This document shows positions 37,830 to 43,264 of a stretch of 43,408 nucleotides of DNA, piece by piece. A program made the position numbers and the translations under genes. The DNA is from a virus. The DNA is taken from positions 1 to 43,408 of the IMG/VR virus record IMGVR_UViG_3300046522_000350; one strand, given 5' to 3'. The stretch's first letter is position 1. Each line of letters starts with the position of its first letter. Below the pieces are notes generated by a model, which searched no databases, had not been told where the DNA came from, and worked only from the letters and a program-made list of their open reading frames with translations.

Positions 37830-37886
37830 CTCGCTGACATCTCCATACTCGCCCGGCACCCCTGGCGGAGTCAAATACTAGGTTCG
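37830..37886 (-). promoter_or_regulatory. Class I promoter for the WhiB-like gene
   Basis: Minus strand: box CGAACCTAGTATTTGACT with -35 TTGACT (37869-37874), 18-base spacer, -10 GAGTAT (37845-37850), leader tag TGTCAGCGAG (37830-37839). No GTTTA(A/C)AC in the spacer. The leader before the gene is about 90 bases long. Confidence 0.7.
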
Positions 37887-37890
37887 GGGA

Positions 37891-37926
37891 AACAAGAAGG
37901 CCGCCCCTCACATGTAAGGGACGGCA
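37891..37926 (-). terminator. Terminator of the repressor gene
   Basis: GCCG-x-CCCT/AGGG-x-CGGC stem followed by TTCTTGTTT on the minus strand, about 35 bases after the repressor stop and directly before the WhiB promoter. Confidence 0.75.
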
Positions 37927-37961
37927 CTGCGGCACTTCGCCCGGTGAAGCCGAGTGAACGG

Positions 37962-38444
37962 CTATCGGGAACCGGAGGGGGCTTCTATCTTGGGAGCGTC
38001 CGCGCTCTCCCCTTCTTCTTCCACGCGAATCAGGCTGTCACCATCCTGGGGGCGACGCTTCGAGTAGTAGAAGCCACCCGTAGAAGAAGCAGGGTTCGGG
38101 GGCATGTCGCGCCGATAGCAGACCACCACATCGGCGGCCTTTATCTCCGCAAGCCACTTGTCGACCATCCGGGCCTTCACGGGCGGGATGGCGTCGCCCT
38201 GTTCTCGGCGACTGTGCAACCGGAGCATGGTTGCGGGCTTAGCGTGCGCGTGCTCACCCTTGATCTTCCAGGGGAGGAACCGCGAGTGATCGGGACGAGT
38301 CTTCGCGAGACCAGCGTCACGAAGCTGCCAGTACACGGCACCCTTCGTAACGCCGTACATCTCGGCAATCTCCTCGTACGTCTTACCCTTCTGACGAAGC
38401 GCTCTTAGCACGTCGCTCGAAGGTAGTTGGCGCGGGGCCGGCAT
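37962..38444 (-). CDS. Immunity repressor-like HTH protein
   Basis: 160 aa from ATG 38444 (AAAGGG eight bases upstream). Residues 22-43 are a helix-turn-helix (KTYEEIAEMYGVTKGAVYWQLR). The following FLPWKIKGEHAHAKPATMLRLHSRR, then KWLAEIKAADVVVCYR and a G-F-Y-Y end, are from memory very like the repressors of cluster A mycobacteriophages, which bind one operator and many stoperators. With the integrase next door, its own promoter and terminator, and the dispersed boxes, it is the best candidate for the lysogeny repressor. Confidence 0.8.
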   Translation of the reverse strand: MPAPRQLPSSDVLRALRQKGKTYEEIAEMYGVTKGAVYWQLRDAGLAKTRPDHSRFLPWKIKGEHAHAKPATMLRLHSRREQGDAIPPVKARMVDKWLAEIKAADVVVCYRRDMPPNPASSTGGFYYSKRRPQDGDSLIRVEEEGESADAPKIEAPSGSR

Positions 38445-38490
38445 GGGGGTTGCCCTTTCATCGAGTGGCAAGTTTCATGCGTTCGGATGG

Positions 38491-38519
38491 ACGCTAGGTG
38501 AAACCTGACAAGGTGTCAA
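38491..38519 (-). promoter_or_regulatory. Repressor promoter
   Basis: Minus strand: -35 TTGACA (38514-38519), 17-base spacer, -10 TAGCGT (38491-38496). The spacer carries no box or GTTTAAAC; a diverged box-like sequence (CTAGGTTCCCATTGACA region) and a GTTTACACG (38564-38572) lie upstream. This fits a promoter that stays active in the lysogen. Confidence 0.7.
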
Positions 38520-38572
38520 TGGGAACCTAGTCAATGGTCTACCCGCGTCCAGGTTCAATACGAGTTTACACG

Positions 38573-38742
38573 CATAGCTTCAAATGGTTGTACGCGCGAG
38601 TAAGGAAACGCAGTTTCCAAAGTTCACTAATCGTAAACGCGTTCGATTAGCAGTGTTCGAACAGCCTTGACGGCCCCCCGTGAGGGGCCTACCGTTACGT
38701 GTTAAGCCGCACGTTTCCGCAGGTCAGAGGCCGTTTCTTAGT
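38573..38742. other. Repressor-integrase gap with inverted repeats, candidate attP
   Basis: Between the repressor and the integrase promoter. It contains GGAAAC-GCA-GTTTCC (38604-38618), CTAATCG-N10-CGATTAG (38627-38650) and GGCCCC-N5-GGGGCC (38672-38688). It is AT-richer than its surroundings and carries no gene. Tyrosine integrases usually act beside their gene, so attP is most likely here, with the inverted repeats as core or arm sites; no tRNA-like 3' end is evident. Confidence 0.4.
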
Positions 38743-38745
38743 TGT

Positions 38746-38775
38746 AGTCAAGTATAGGTTCAATGCTAGTATCGG
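38746..38775 (+). promoter_or_regulatory. Possible regulated integrase promoter
   Basis: On the + strand CAATGCTAG-TATCGG mirrors the spacer end and -10 of the class II promoters, with a diverged box GTCAAGTATAGGTTC (38747-38761) at the -35 place. The -35 itself is poor, so activity may need an activator. Confidence 0.45.
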
Positions 38776-38842
38776 GCTCAGCCGAGGCCCCCCGATCTGC
38801 GGATACGCGGGAAGCTATGACTTGACAGAAGGACCGCCAACC

Positions 38843-39883
38843 ATGGCCCGTACCGCTACGCCAAAACTTAGTTTCGCGAAGGAAACCTTCATCCGGCAGA
38901 GGTGCGCCACCACCACGTCACGACAGACCCGGTACAGCTACGTCAGTCTTCTGAACCGCTTCGAGAAGGTCATGAAGGACTGCCACACGGGCTCGATTCG
39001 GGCTCATCACCTCGAAGACTGGTGGTATGGCGAAGGGGGCCTGTCGGACACGGCAGGGAGTCAGACCCTCGGCAACTACCGCAACTCGATGAAGCAATTC
39101 CTGTCGTTCTGCTACCGCCGAGAGTGGAACCCCTACGGTCCGGAAATCCTTCTCGACGGCATCCGCGAGAAGTCCACCAGGACCAACCGGAACCGGTACC
39201 GCATGACTCGGGCGGAACTTCGTCGGCTCATTGCTGCGGCCGAGGACCCGCGAGACATCGCCCTGATTTGCTTCGTAGCGTGCACGGGCGTTCGCATCTC
39301 CGAAGCCCTCGGTATGAGGTATCGGGACGTGTCTTTCTCGAAGGGAGAGCTTTACGTGTATCTCCCGAAGGTGAAACAGGAAGTCGTGTATCCCCTGGCC
39401 TCGGATCTCGAACAGGCCCTTCGGGAGTGGCTTACCGCCTATTCGGCTCAGGTCGGCAAGCTGAAGCCGACTTACTACCTGTTCCCGACTATGCACGGAC
39501 GGAAGTTCACGAAGGGCGGGGGGTGGAGTCCGGCCGGTCTCTACAATCCCGTAAACCCGATCCAACAGCCTCGGATCATCCTTGCGCCGATTGCTGAGCG
39601 GGCCGAAATCGAGCTTGAAGAGGGCGACGGGTGGCACACCGTGCGCCGGTCGTTCGCGCGCATCCTGTATGACGACTGTGTCGCCATGGGGCACGATGCG
39701 GCCCTTCGAGTCGTTCAGGCCGCCCTCAATCACGCGAGTGTGCAGACGACGGAGCGCTACCTAGGGTTGAACCTCGAACGGCAACAGTTCCATCGGATCA
39801 TGAAGGGACAGCCGTTCCTCACGGCGGACGTTGACCCCGGTAAGATTGTGGCGTTGGACGAGCGAAGGGCGGGCCGTGGCTAG
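38843..39883 (+). CDS. int: Tyrosine integrase
   Basis: 346 aa from ATG 38843, which has AGAAGGA upstream; an in-frame extension to 38699 would pass through the promoter region. It integrates and excises the prophage. N-terminal SAM-like core-binding domain (about 10-110) and catalytic domain with R151 (CTGVRISEAL), K178 or nearby lysine, H265-x-x-R268 (WHTVRRSF), H297 (ALNHASVQTT) and nucleophile Y306 (TERYLGL). The rightward orientation, against the neighbouring early genes, is typical of a lysogeny module. Confidence 0.95.
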   Translation: MARTATPKLSFAKETFIRQRCATTTSRQTRYSYVSLLNRFEKVMKDCHTGSIRAHHLEDWWYGEGGLSDTAGSQTLGNYRNSMKQFLSFCYRREWNPYGPEILLDGIREKSTRTNRNRYRMTRAELRRLIAAAEDPRDIALICFVACTGVRISEALGMRYRDVSFSKGELYVYLPKVKQEVVYPLASDLEQALREWLTAYSAQVGKLKPTYYLFPTMHGRKFTKGGGWSPAGLYNPVNPIQQPRIILAPIAERAEIELEEGDGWHTVRRSFARILYDDCVAMGHDAALRVVQAALNHASVQTTERYLGLNLERQQFHRIMKGQPFLTADVDPGKIVALDERRAGRG

Positions 39884-40109
39884 GGAAGTAATCGTCAAGT
39901 GCGACAAGTGCGGAAGCACTGACGAAGCGGAAGAGTTCGGGATCACTCGCAACGGCCAGAGTCGGACCGTGGCGGCTTGCGGTGAACATAAGGGGCCACT
40001 GGTCGAGTTCTTCGACCTCGGCGAGGAACAGCCGAAGCCGAGGGCACGGCGAAGCCGCTCGACTCACGCAATAGTCCCGATCGAGGAATGGGACGGGCCT
40101 ACCGGGTAG
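39876..40109 (+). CDS. Small zinc-ribbon protein downstream of integrase
   Basis: 77 aa from GTG 39876, overlapping the integrase stop by eight bases, with GAAGGGCGG upstream. It starts MAREVIVKCDKCGSTDEAEEF: a CxxC, then AACGEHKG, together a likely zinc site, followed by a basic RARRSRS stretch. Co-translation with the integrase suggests a role in recombination or its direction, but it does not look like known excisionases. Terminates at the shared terminator. Confidence 0.78.
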   Translation: MAREVIVKCDKCGSTDEAEEFGITRNGQSRTVAACGEHKGPLVEFFDLGEEQPKPRARRSRSTHAIVPIEEWDGPTG

Positions 40110-40120
40110 GCCGCAACGCA

Positions 40121-40157
40121 AGGAACCCCCCGGCCCTGAAGGGCGCGGGGGGTTTCG
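40121..40157. terminator. Bidirectional terminator between int and clamp operons
   Basis: AACCCCCCG ... CGGGGGGTT with TTCGTTGTT on the + side and TTCCTTGCG on the minus side, so it can stop both converging transcripts. Confidence 0.85.
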
Positions 40158-40164
40158 TTGTTGC

Positions 40165-40272
40165 TTAGTATTCGGTGCCGCAATCGGTGCAGCGATAGAC
40201 CAGCTCGACGGCTTCAGGGTCAACGACCACGAAGTGACAGCCGTACTCTTCGCACGGCGTGTAAACGGTCAC
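40165..40272 (-). CDS. Micro zinc-ribbon protein, 35 aa
   Basis: Frame from GTG 40272 (GGGGGG upstream, and GTGA overlap with the clamp stop) to TAA 40165. The sequence starts MTVYTPCEEYGCHF and ends RCTDCGTEY, giving C7, C12, C28 and C31, a minimal zinc ribbon. It lies below common length limits but the coupling and cysteine spacing support it. It contains a GTGTAAACG site in codons 2-5. Function unknown; last gene of the clamp operon. Confidence 0.7.
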   Translation of the reverse strand: MTVYTPCEEYGCHFVVVDPEAVELVYRCTDCGTEY

Positions 40273-40949
40273 CACAACCCCCCGTCGTCCTGCTCGACGT
40301 TCTCTCTGTGAACGTCCCTGTCAATCGGCATGATCACGCCCCGGAACGTGGGGCCTATCTTGATCAGGATTGGCTCTTTCGCGTTGAAGACGCACATGTC
40401 TAGGCATCGCTCTAGGTTGGCGTCCCCCGTCTTCACCTTCGGGGCCTTCACCTTCGAGAACCGGGCCAGTAGCGCAGCGTCGAACGCGACCAGCTCGGGG
40501 AGGGACGGCGGACGGCCGGCAAGTCGTGTAAACAGGTCGTCGATGAAGTCCCAGACAGGCTCAGCCGTGGCCGAGAGATCCTGTCCGGCCGTAGGGGTGT
40601 CGTTGTTGCCGGGGCGGAACACCAGGCCGTCACCGGGCTTCACTTCGAGCCTGCCGAAGCCCTTCTTATCCTTCCTGCCCGCGCTATCGAGGTCGGCCAA
40701 CACCGACCGGTCTACGTGGACCGTTAGGCCGCCCTGGGGGCCGCTGTAGTCCTCCACGGGGCAAGCATCCTGCCCGATGGCGTACCCGTCCGTACCGGTG
40801 GCCCGTAGGCCGTCCGGAGACAGCTCTAGCCGCGCGGTCTTCACCATGGACCGGGCCGGAAGGAAGGCCAGGGCGTTATACGCGACCCTGGCCAGTTCCT
40901 CACTCGAAGCGGTCGCTACGGCTTCACTCACAGTCGTTCTCGGCTCCAT
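40269..40949 (-). CDS. DNA sliding clamp (DnaN beta-clamp-like)
   Basis: 226 aa. Segments fit a shortened beta clamp: AYNALAFLPARSMVKTARLELSPDGLRATGTDGYAIGQD at the N terminus, HVDRSVLADLDSAGR in the middle, and CVFNAKEPILIKIGPTFRGVIMPID near the C terminus, where DnaN has its P-F-R-x-x-I-M-P hydrophobic-groove strand. Host DnaN has about 370 aa, so one domain is missing and a different ring stoichiometry is possible. It would recruit host polymerase, repair or late-transcription proteins to phage DNA. Confidence 0.82.
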   Translation of the reverse strand: MEPRTTVSEAVATASSEELARVAYNALAFLPARSMVKTARLELSPDGLRATGTDGYAIGQDACPVEDYSGPQGGLTVHVDRSVLADLDSAGRKDKKGFGRLEVKPGDGLVFRPGNNDTPTAGQDLSATAEPVWDFIDDLFTRLAGRPPSLPELVAFDAALLARFSKVKAPKVKTGDANLERCLDMCVFNAKEPILIKIGPTFRGVIMPIDRDVHRENVEQDDGGLW

Positions 40950-41043
40950 GAAGGTCTCTGAGAATGCGCTCCCGCGTCTCCGCGTCGAGCGTGCTTAGCT
41001 CGACCGTTTCCCACTCTCCGGATTCCGTGGCGTTCGTCGCCAT
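40924..41043 (-). CDS. Possible micro-protein overlapping clamp and membrane genes
   Basis: 39 aa, ATG 41043 to TGA 40924: MATNATESGEWETVELST followed by a charged helix ETRERILRDLHGAEND. The composition is protein-like, but it overlaps gene 40928-41176 almost completely in another frame and its ribosome site is weak. It could be the real gene, with the membrane protein ending shorter in life than on paper, or a chance frame. Confidence 0.4.
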   Translation of the reverse strand: MATNATESGEWETVELSTLDAETRERILRDLHGAENDCE

Positions 41044-41176
41044 GAAGATCGTCACTGAGCTTTTCCTTCCAAGACTGCCAAAGGTCAATGAAGGCCAGGG
41101 CCAGAAAACCGGTAAGGGCGAACAGACCAGCGAACAGAAGGCCGTATTCCGTGATTACGGCCAGTTCCTCGTTCAC
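40928..41176 (-). CDS. Small membrane protein
   Basis: 82 aa, GTG start coupled to the upstream gene. Residues 9-33 (TEYGLLFAGLFALTGFLALAFIDLW) form one membrane helix. The C-terminal half is basic and low-quality (GDERHGIRRVGNGRAKHARRGDAG) and overlaps both the 39-codon frame and the clamp start. Function unknown; small membrane proteins in early operons often modify the host envelope. Confidence 0.65.
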   Translation of the reverse strand: MNEELAVITEYGLLFAGLFALTGFLALAFIDLWQSWKEKLSDDLHGDERHGIRRVGNGRAKHARRGDAGAHSQRPSWSRERL

Positions 41177-41358
41177 TCGGGGGTTCCGTAGCTAACGGCG
41201 TACTGATAGGCCGAGAAGGCGTTTCGCATCCGGTAGGCGGCTTCGTGAAGCTCGCGCTTTCCCTTCGTGGCCGCTACGTGAAGTTGCGCCACGGCGGTTT
41301 CGTAGTGCGGAAGGCCCTCAAAGGGGCCGATCATCTGAAGAGCCTTGACCAGAGTCAC
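41173..41358 (-). CDS. Hypothetical helical protein, 61 aa
   Basis: GTG 41358 with CGGGAAGG upstream is preferred over a TTG at 41382 that lies inside the CTAGTATT box. The protein is helical (VKALQMIGPFEG, ELHEAAYRMRNAFSAYQYAV). Not recognised. Its stop overlaps the membrane gene start. Confidence 0.7.
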   Translation of the reverse strand: MTLVKALQMIGPFEGLPHYETAVAQLHVAATKGKRELHEAAYRMRNAFSAYQYAVSYGTPE

Positions 41359-41375
41359 AGAAATGCCTTCCCGAG

Positions 41376-41392
41376 TTCCCAATACTAGTTTC
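41376..41392 (-). promoter_or_regulatory. CTAGTATT box at a stop codon
   Basis: GAAACTAGTATTGGGAA on the minus strand, identical to the boxes at 5123 and 32524. It includes the TAG stop of gene 41385-41597 and precedes the next gene. No promoter -10 is nearby. Confidence 0.65.
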
Positions 41393-41597
41393 CGGCCCGA
41401 GCAATACGGGCCATAGCCGAAGCCGCACGGCTCTTCTTCACGGGCTTAGGGGCCGGGCTGGTGGTGCTGTAGCGGAGAATTCCGCCCCCGGCTTCCACGC
41501 GGCCGGCAAAGTCGTGCTTGAAGGACGGAGAGCGGTCCTCGGGACCGTTCTCGACGTACCGATTCGTAGCCGCAACAGTCTTCGGGTGAAGGAACAC
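41385..41597 (-). CDS. Hypothetical protein, 70 aa, first gene of the clamp operon
   Basis: GTG start with AAAGAGG upstream. Basic, with an A/K/P-rich C terminus (SPAPKPVKKSRAASAMARIARAGN) that could bind nucleic acid. Not recognised. GTTTAAAC (41617-41624) lies in the leader. Confidence 0.65.
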   Translation of the reverse strand: MFLHPKTVAATNRYVENGPEDRSPSFKHDFAGRVEAGGGILRYSTTSPAPKPVKKSRAASAMARIARAGN

Positions 41598-41616
41598 GGA
41601 GCCTCTTTCCTGGGCG

Positions 41617-41680
41617 GTTTAAACAGGCTTTCCGGCCCCCTCTCGGGGCCGCCCTGCTGACGTTCCAAATACTAGGTACG
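41617..41680 (-). promoter_or_regulatory. CTAGTATT box and GTTTAAAC site before the clamp operon
   Basis: Box GTACCTAGTATTTGGAA (41663-41680) with -35-like TTGGAA, a TCAGCAG sequence and GTTTAAAC (41617-41624). The -10 at the right distance (CGAGAG) is poor. It is the only candidate promoter region for this leftward operon. Confidence 0.5.
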
Positions 41681-41689
41681 CTCCCCTGG

Positions 41690-41996
41690 CGGTTGCAAGA
41701 ACCCCCAGCTCAGGGCCCACGTAGTGGTGCCTCGGTCATGCCAACAGGTCTACAGCTAGCGCCGTAGGGGGTAAGGGGGTCGGCTTGAGTGAGCGGAGCG
41801 AGCGAGAGCCGGGGGGATCGGGGGACAGAGATAGCTATAGAGCTACTGCGAACGAGAGAGAGCAGTAGTAGAAGGGCACCCTTCCGGGTGCCCTATAGAG
41901 AAGGAATCTTCTAGAGCCAGGGCTTACCCGCCCTGGCTTCTAACAGTTCTATAGCTAATGAAGGGGGCACCCCCCAGGAAGGGGGGCACCCCACCC
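41690..41996 (+). other. Hairpin-rich gap before the HNH gene
   Basis: About 300 bases without a gene. It holds CTACTGC-N12-GCAGTAG (41844-41869), GGGCACCC-TTCC-GGGTGCCC (41875-41894), GCCAGGGC-TTACCC-GCCCTGGC (41916-41937), a GAGCGAGCGAGAG stretch (41797-41809) and three CTATAG copies within 120 bases. The hairpins may include terminators and the start of the rightward late transcript, but I see no convincing -35/-10 pair. Confidence 0.5.
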
Positions 41997-42320
41997 ATGC
42001 CATACAGCATGTGCTCTCGACATAAGAAGCTCTATCCCCTAGGCACACAGTGCCTTCTCTGCACTACTGCACCACGTAGACACAAGAGCAAGAACACGCG
42101 CACGCGTGGACACTATGACTATCAATGGCAGAAAGTAAGAGCAGAAGCCATAAGGCTTCAGCCCTACTGCCTATTCTGCGGTACAGGCAATGACCTAACC
42201 GGAGATCACATCATCCCGCTAAAGGCGGGAGGCACGAACACACTAGATAACGTTCGTGTCCTATGTCGGTCATGCAATACACGAAGAGAGAATGATTACC
42301 GAAAAGGTAATCGGTACTAG
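41997..42320 (+). CDS. HNH endonuclease before TerS
   Basis: 107 aa from ATG 41997 (GGAAGGGGGG upstream). Two cysteine knuckles near the N terminus (CSRH ... CLLC), a basic linker, then a classical HNH domain: CLFCG, GDHIIPLKAGG, DNVRVLCRSCN. Codon use is clearly different from its neighbours, with AGA, CTA and CCC-poor codons and lower GC, which suggests a later acquisition. Place directly before TerS matches HNH nucleases that work with terminase; a homing nuclease is the other reading. Confidence 0.88.
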   Translation: MPYSMCSRHKKLYPLGTQCLLCTTAPRRHKSKNTRTRGHYDYQWQKVRAEAIRLQPYCLFCGTGNDLTGDHIIPLKAGGTNTLDNVRVLCRSCNTRRENDYRKGNRY

Positions 42321-42710
42321 CCCACTCCCCCCACCATTCACCCCCGAGCCTTCAGGCTCGACCAGGACTCACAGAGCAACCGACGGCACCCTGAAAGGGG
42401 GACCGTACTAAGGGCCTGTGACCAGCGATCCGAGAACACACCAGATCAAGCACTGTCAAGCGAAACTGGCTCAGATTCTCAGGATTTTTTGGGGAAGGGG
42501 GATCTGAAAGATTTTTGGGACGCTTCCCCGCACCCGCCGCCTTCCCTCGGAAGGAGTGCGCGGGGGTTCGCCTGAGTTCGTGGGATTCCGGATCAGTCCG
42601 GATAGCGGAGCGTGCAACCGCCTAGGCCGCGTATTCGTGCGGATTCCTCCGCACGGAAATCAGAACTGTTTCCCAGAGAAGGGAATTCCGAACCGAAAGA
42701 GGTTACCGCC
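42321..42710 (+). other. Non-coding region before TerS, candidate cos/pac site
   Basis: 390 bases without a convincing gene. It holds two copies of GATTTTT(T)GGG 27 bases apart (42483-42494 and 42510-42520), CCTTCC-CTC-GGAAGG inside a larger G/C hairpin (about 42528-42568), TCCGGA-TCAG-TCCGGA near 42587-42602 and CGTGCGGA-TTCC-TCCGCACG (42636-42655). Iterated short sites next to terS are where packaging sites usually lie, so this is the best candidate for terminase binding or cutting. Confidence 0.45.
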
Positions 42711-43172
42711 ATGGCTGGTCCCCCGCCGATGCCGTCAAGGCTGGTCGAGCTGAAGGGCAATCCCTCGAAGAAGAAGGTTTCCGGTATCGAACCGGAGCCT
42801 ACGAAGGGTGCACCTAGGCCGCCTGCCGATCTTCAGGGCGAAGCCCTGGCCGAGTGGGGCCGTGTGGTCCCCGAGCTAGACAAGCTCGGGCTTCTGACGA
42901 AGGTGGACCGGGCTTATCTGGTGGCTTACTGCGAGGCTTGGGCGACCTTCGATCAGGCCAGGGCCGCAATGCGGGAATACGGGCCTCTAGTGGCCGGCAG
43001 AGACGGCGGAATGGTCAAGAATCCAGCCGCTCAGGTCATGAGAGACGCGGCTGATCTCATGTTGAAGTTTGGTAGCCGCTTCGGCTTGTCTCCCTCGGAC
43101 CGTACGCGCCTCTCTGTGCCGTCCGGGAACGAGGAAGGCCCCGATGCTCAGGTCTTGTCTCTCCTGAGCTGA
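42711..43172 (+). CDS. terS: Terminase small subunit (P27-like)
   Basis: 153 aa from ATG 42711 (GAAAGAGG upstream). It recognises the packaging site and loads TerL. The start MAGPPPMPSRLVELKGNPSKK followed by PPADLQGEALAEWGRVVPELDKLGLLTKVDRAYLVAYCEAWATFDQA is the pattern of P27-family small terminases. The C-terminal KFGSRFGLSPSDRTRLSV is also typical. TerL follows after the tRNAs and HNH genes across the circle junction. Confidence 0.92.
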   Translation: MAGPPPMPSRLVELKGNPSKKKVSGIEPEPTKGAPRPPADLQGEALAEWGRVVPELDKLGLLTKVDRAYLVAYCEAWATFDQARAAMREYGPLVAGRDGGMVKNPAAQVMRDAADLMLKFGSRFGLSPSDRTRLSVPSGNEEGPDAQVLSLLS

Positions 43173-43183
43173 GAGGGGCACTC

Positions 43184-43203
43184 AGGCCCCTTCTCGGGGG
43201 CCA
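43184..43203 (+). terminator. Hairpin after terS
   Basis: GGCCCC-TTCTCGG-GGGGCC-type stem 12 bases after the terS stop, without a U run. It may reduce readthrough or be a processing site before tRNA-Phe. Confidence 0.5.
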
Positions 43204-43264
43204 GGGGTTGAGTCTCTACGTTGACCAGCGAAGGGCGGTCGCGGTCCGTGGAGATTCCCCCAAA

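Larger units (their letters stand above)
193..41624. repeat. Dispersed GTTTA(A/C)AC sites, 26 copies
   Basis: GTTTAAAC starts: 11002, 20106, 20561, 21248, 21615, 24725, 25359, 26199, 35226, 41617. GTTTACAC (or its complement) starts: 193, 3113, 6730, 6799, 14093, 14210, 16569, 18071, 20925, 22566, 24436, 28701, 30866, 38564, 40259, 40526. Most are flanked as CG...CG. In a GC-rich genome of this size far fewer than one or two of each are expected. Several lie in promoter spacers at a fixed place, others inside genes. Confidence 0.85.
2329..42999 (+). repeat. Dispersed polar 8-mer GGCCGGCA, 27 copies, all + strand
   Basis: Starts by eye: 2329, 4319, 6519, 6819, 10237, 11241, 12934, 14620, 16588, 18660, 18784, 21421, 22638, 22705, 26130, 26636, 26702, 28575, 30108, 31670, 32844, 34697, 35457, 38436, 40514, 41501, 42992. 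I found no GCCGGC outside this context and no copy on the minus strand, although genes change strand at 19.7 kb. Most spacings are 1-2.5 kb. Confidence 0.85.

Noticed and set aside
37741-37935. A 64-codon minus-strand frame upstream of the WhiB-like gene
   Set aside because: It begins inside the repressor terminator, before the WhiB promoter, and has no ribosome site or protein-like pattern.
38822-38827. TTGACA just before the integrase as its -35
   Set aside because: It lies only 15 bases before the ATG, so a matching -10 would fall inside the gene and the transcript would lack the ribosome site.
38699-38842. An N-terminal extension of the integrase
   Set aside because: The extra 48 residues are encoded by the promoter-like region and do not look like integrase; ATG 38843 has a good ribosome site.
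41786-41813. GAGTGAGCGGAGCGAGCGAGAGCC as a possible repeat array
   Set aside because: It is one short stretch of simple GAGC-type sequence with a weak stem, not a set of spaced direct repeats. There is no CRISPR array in the window.
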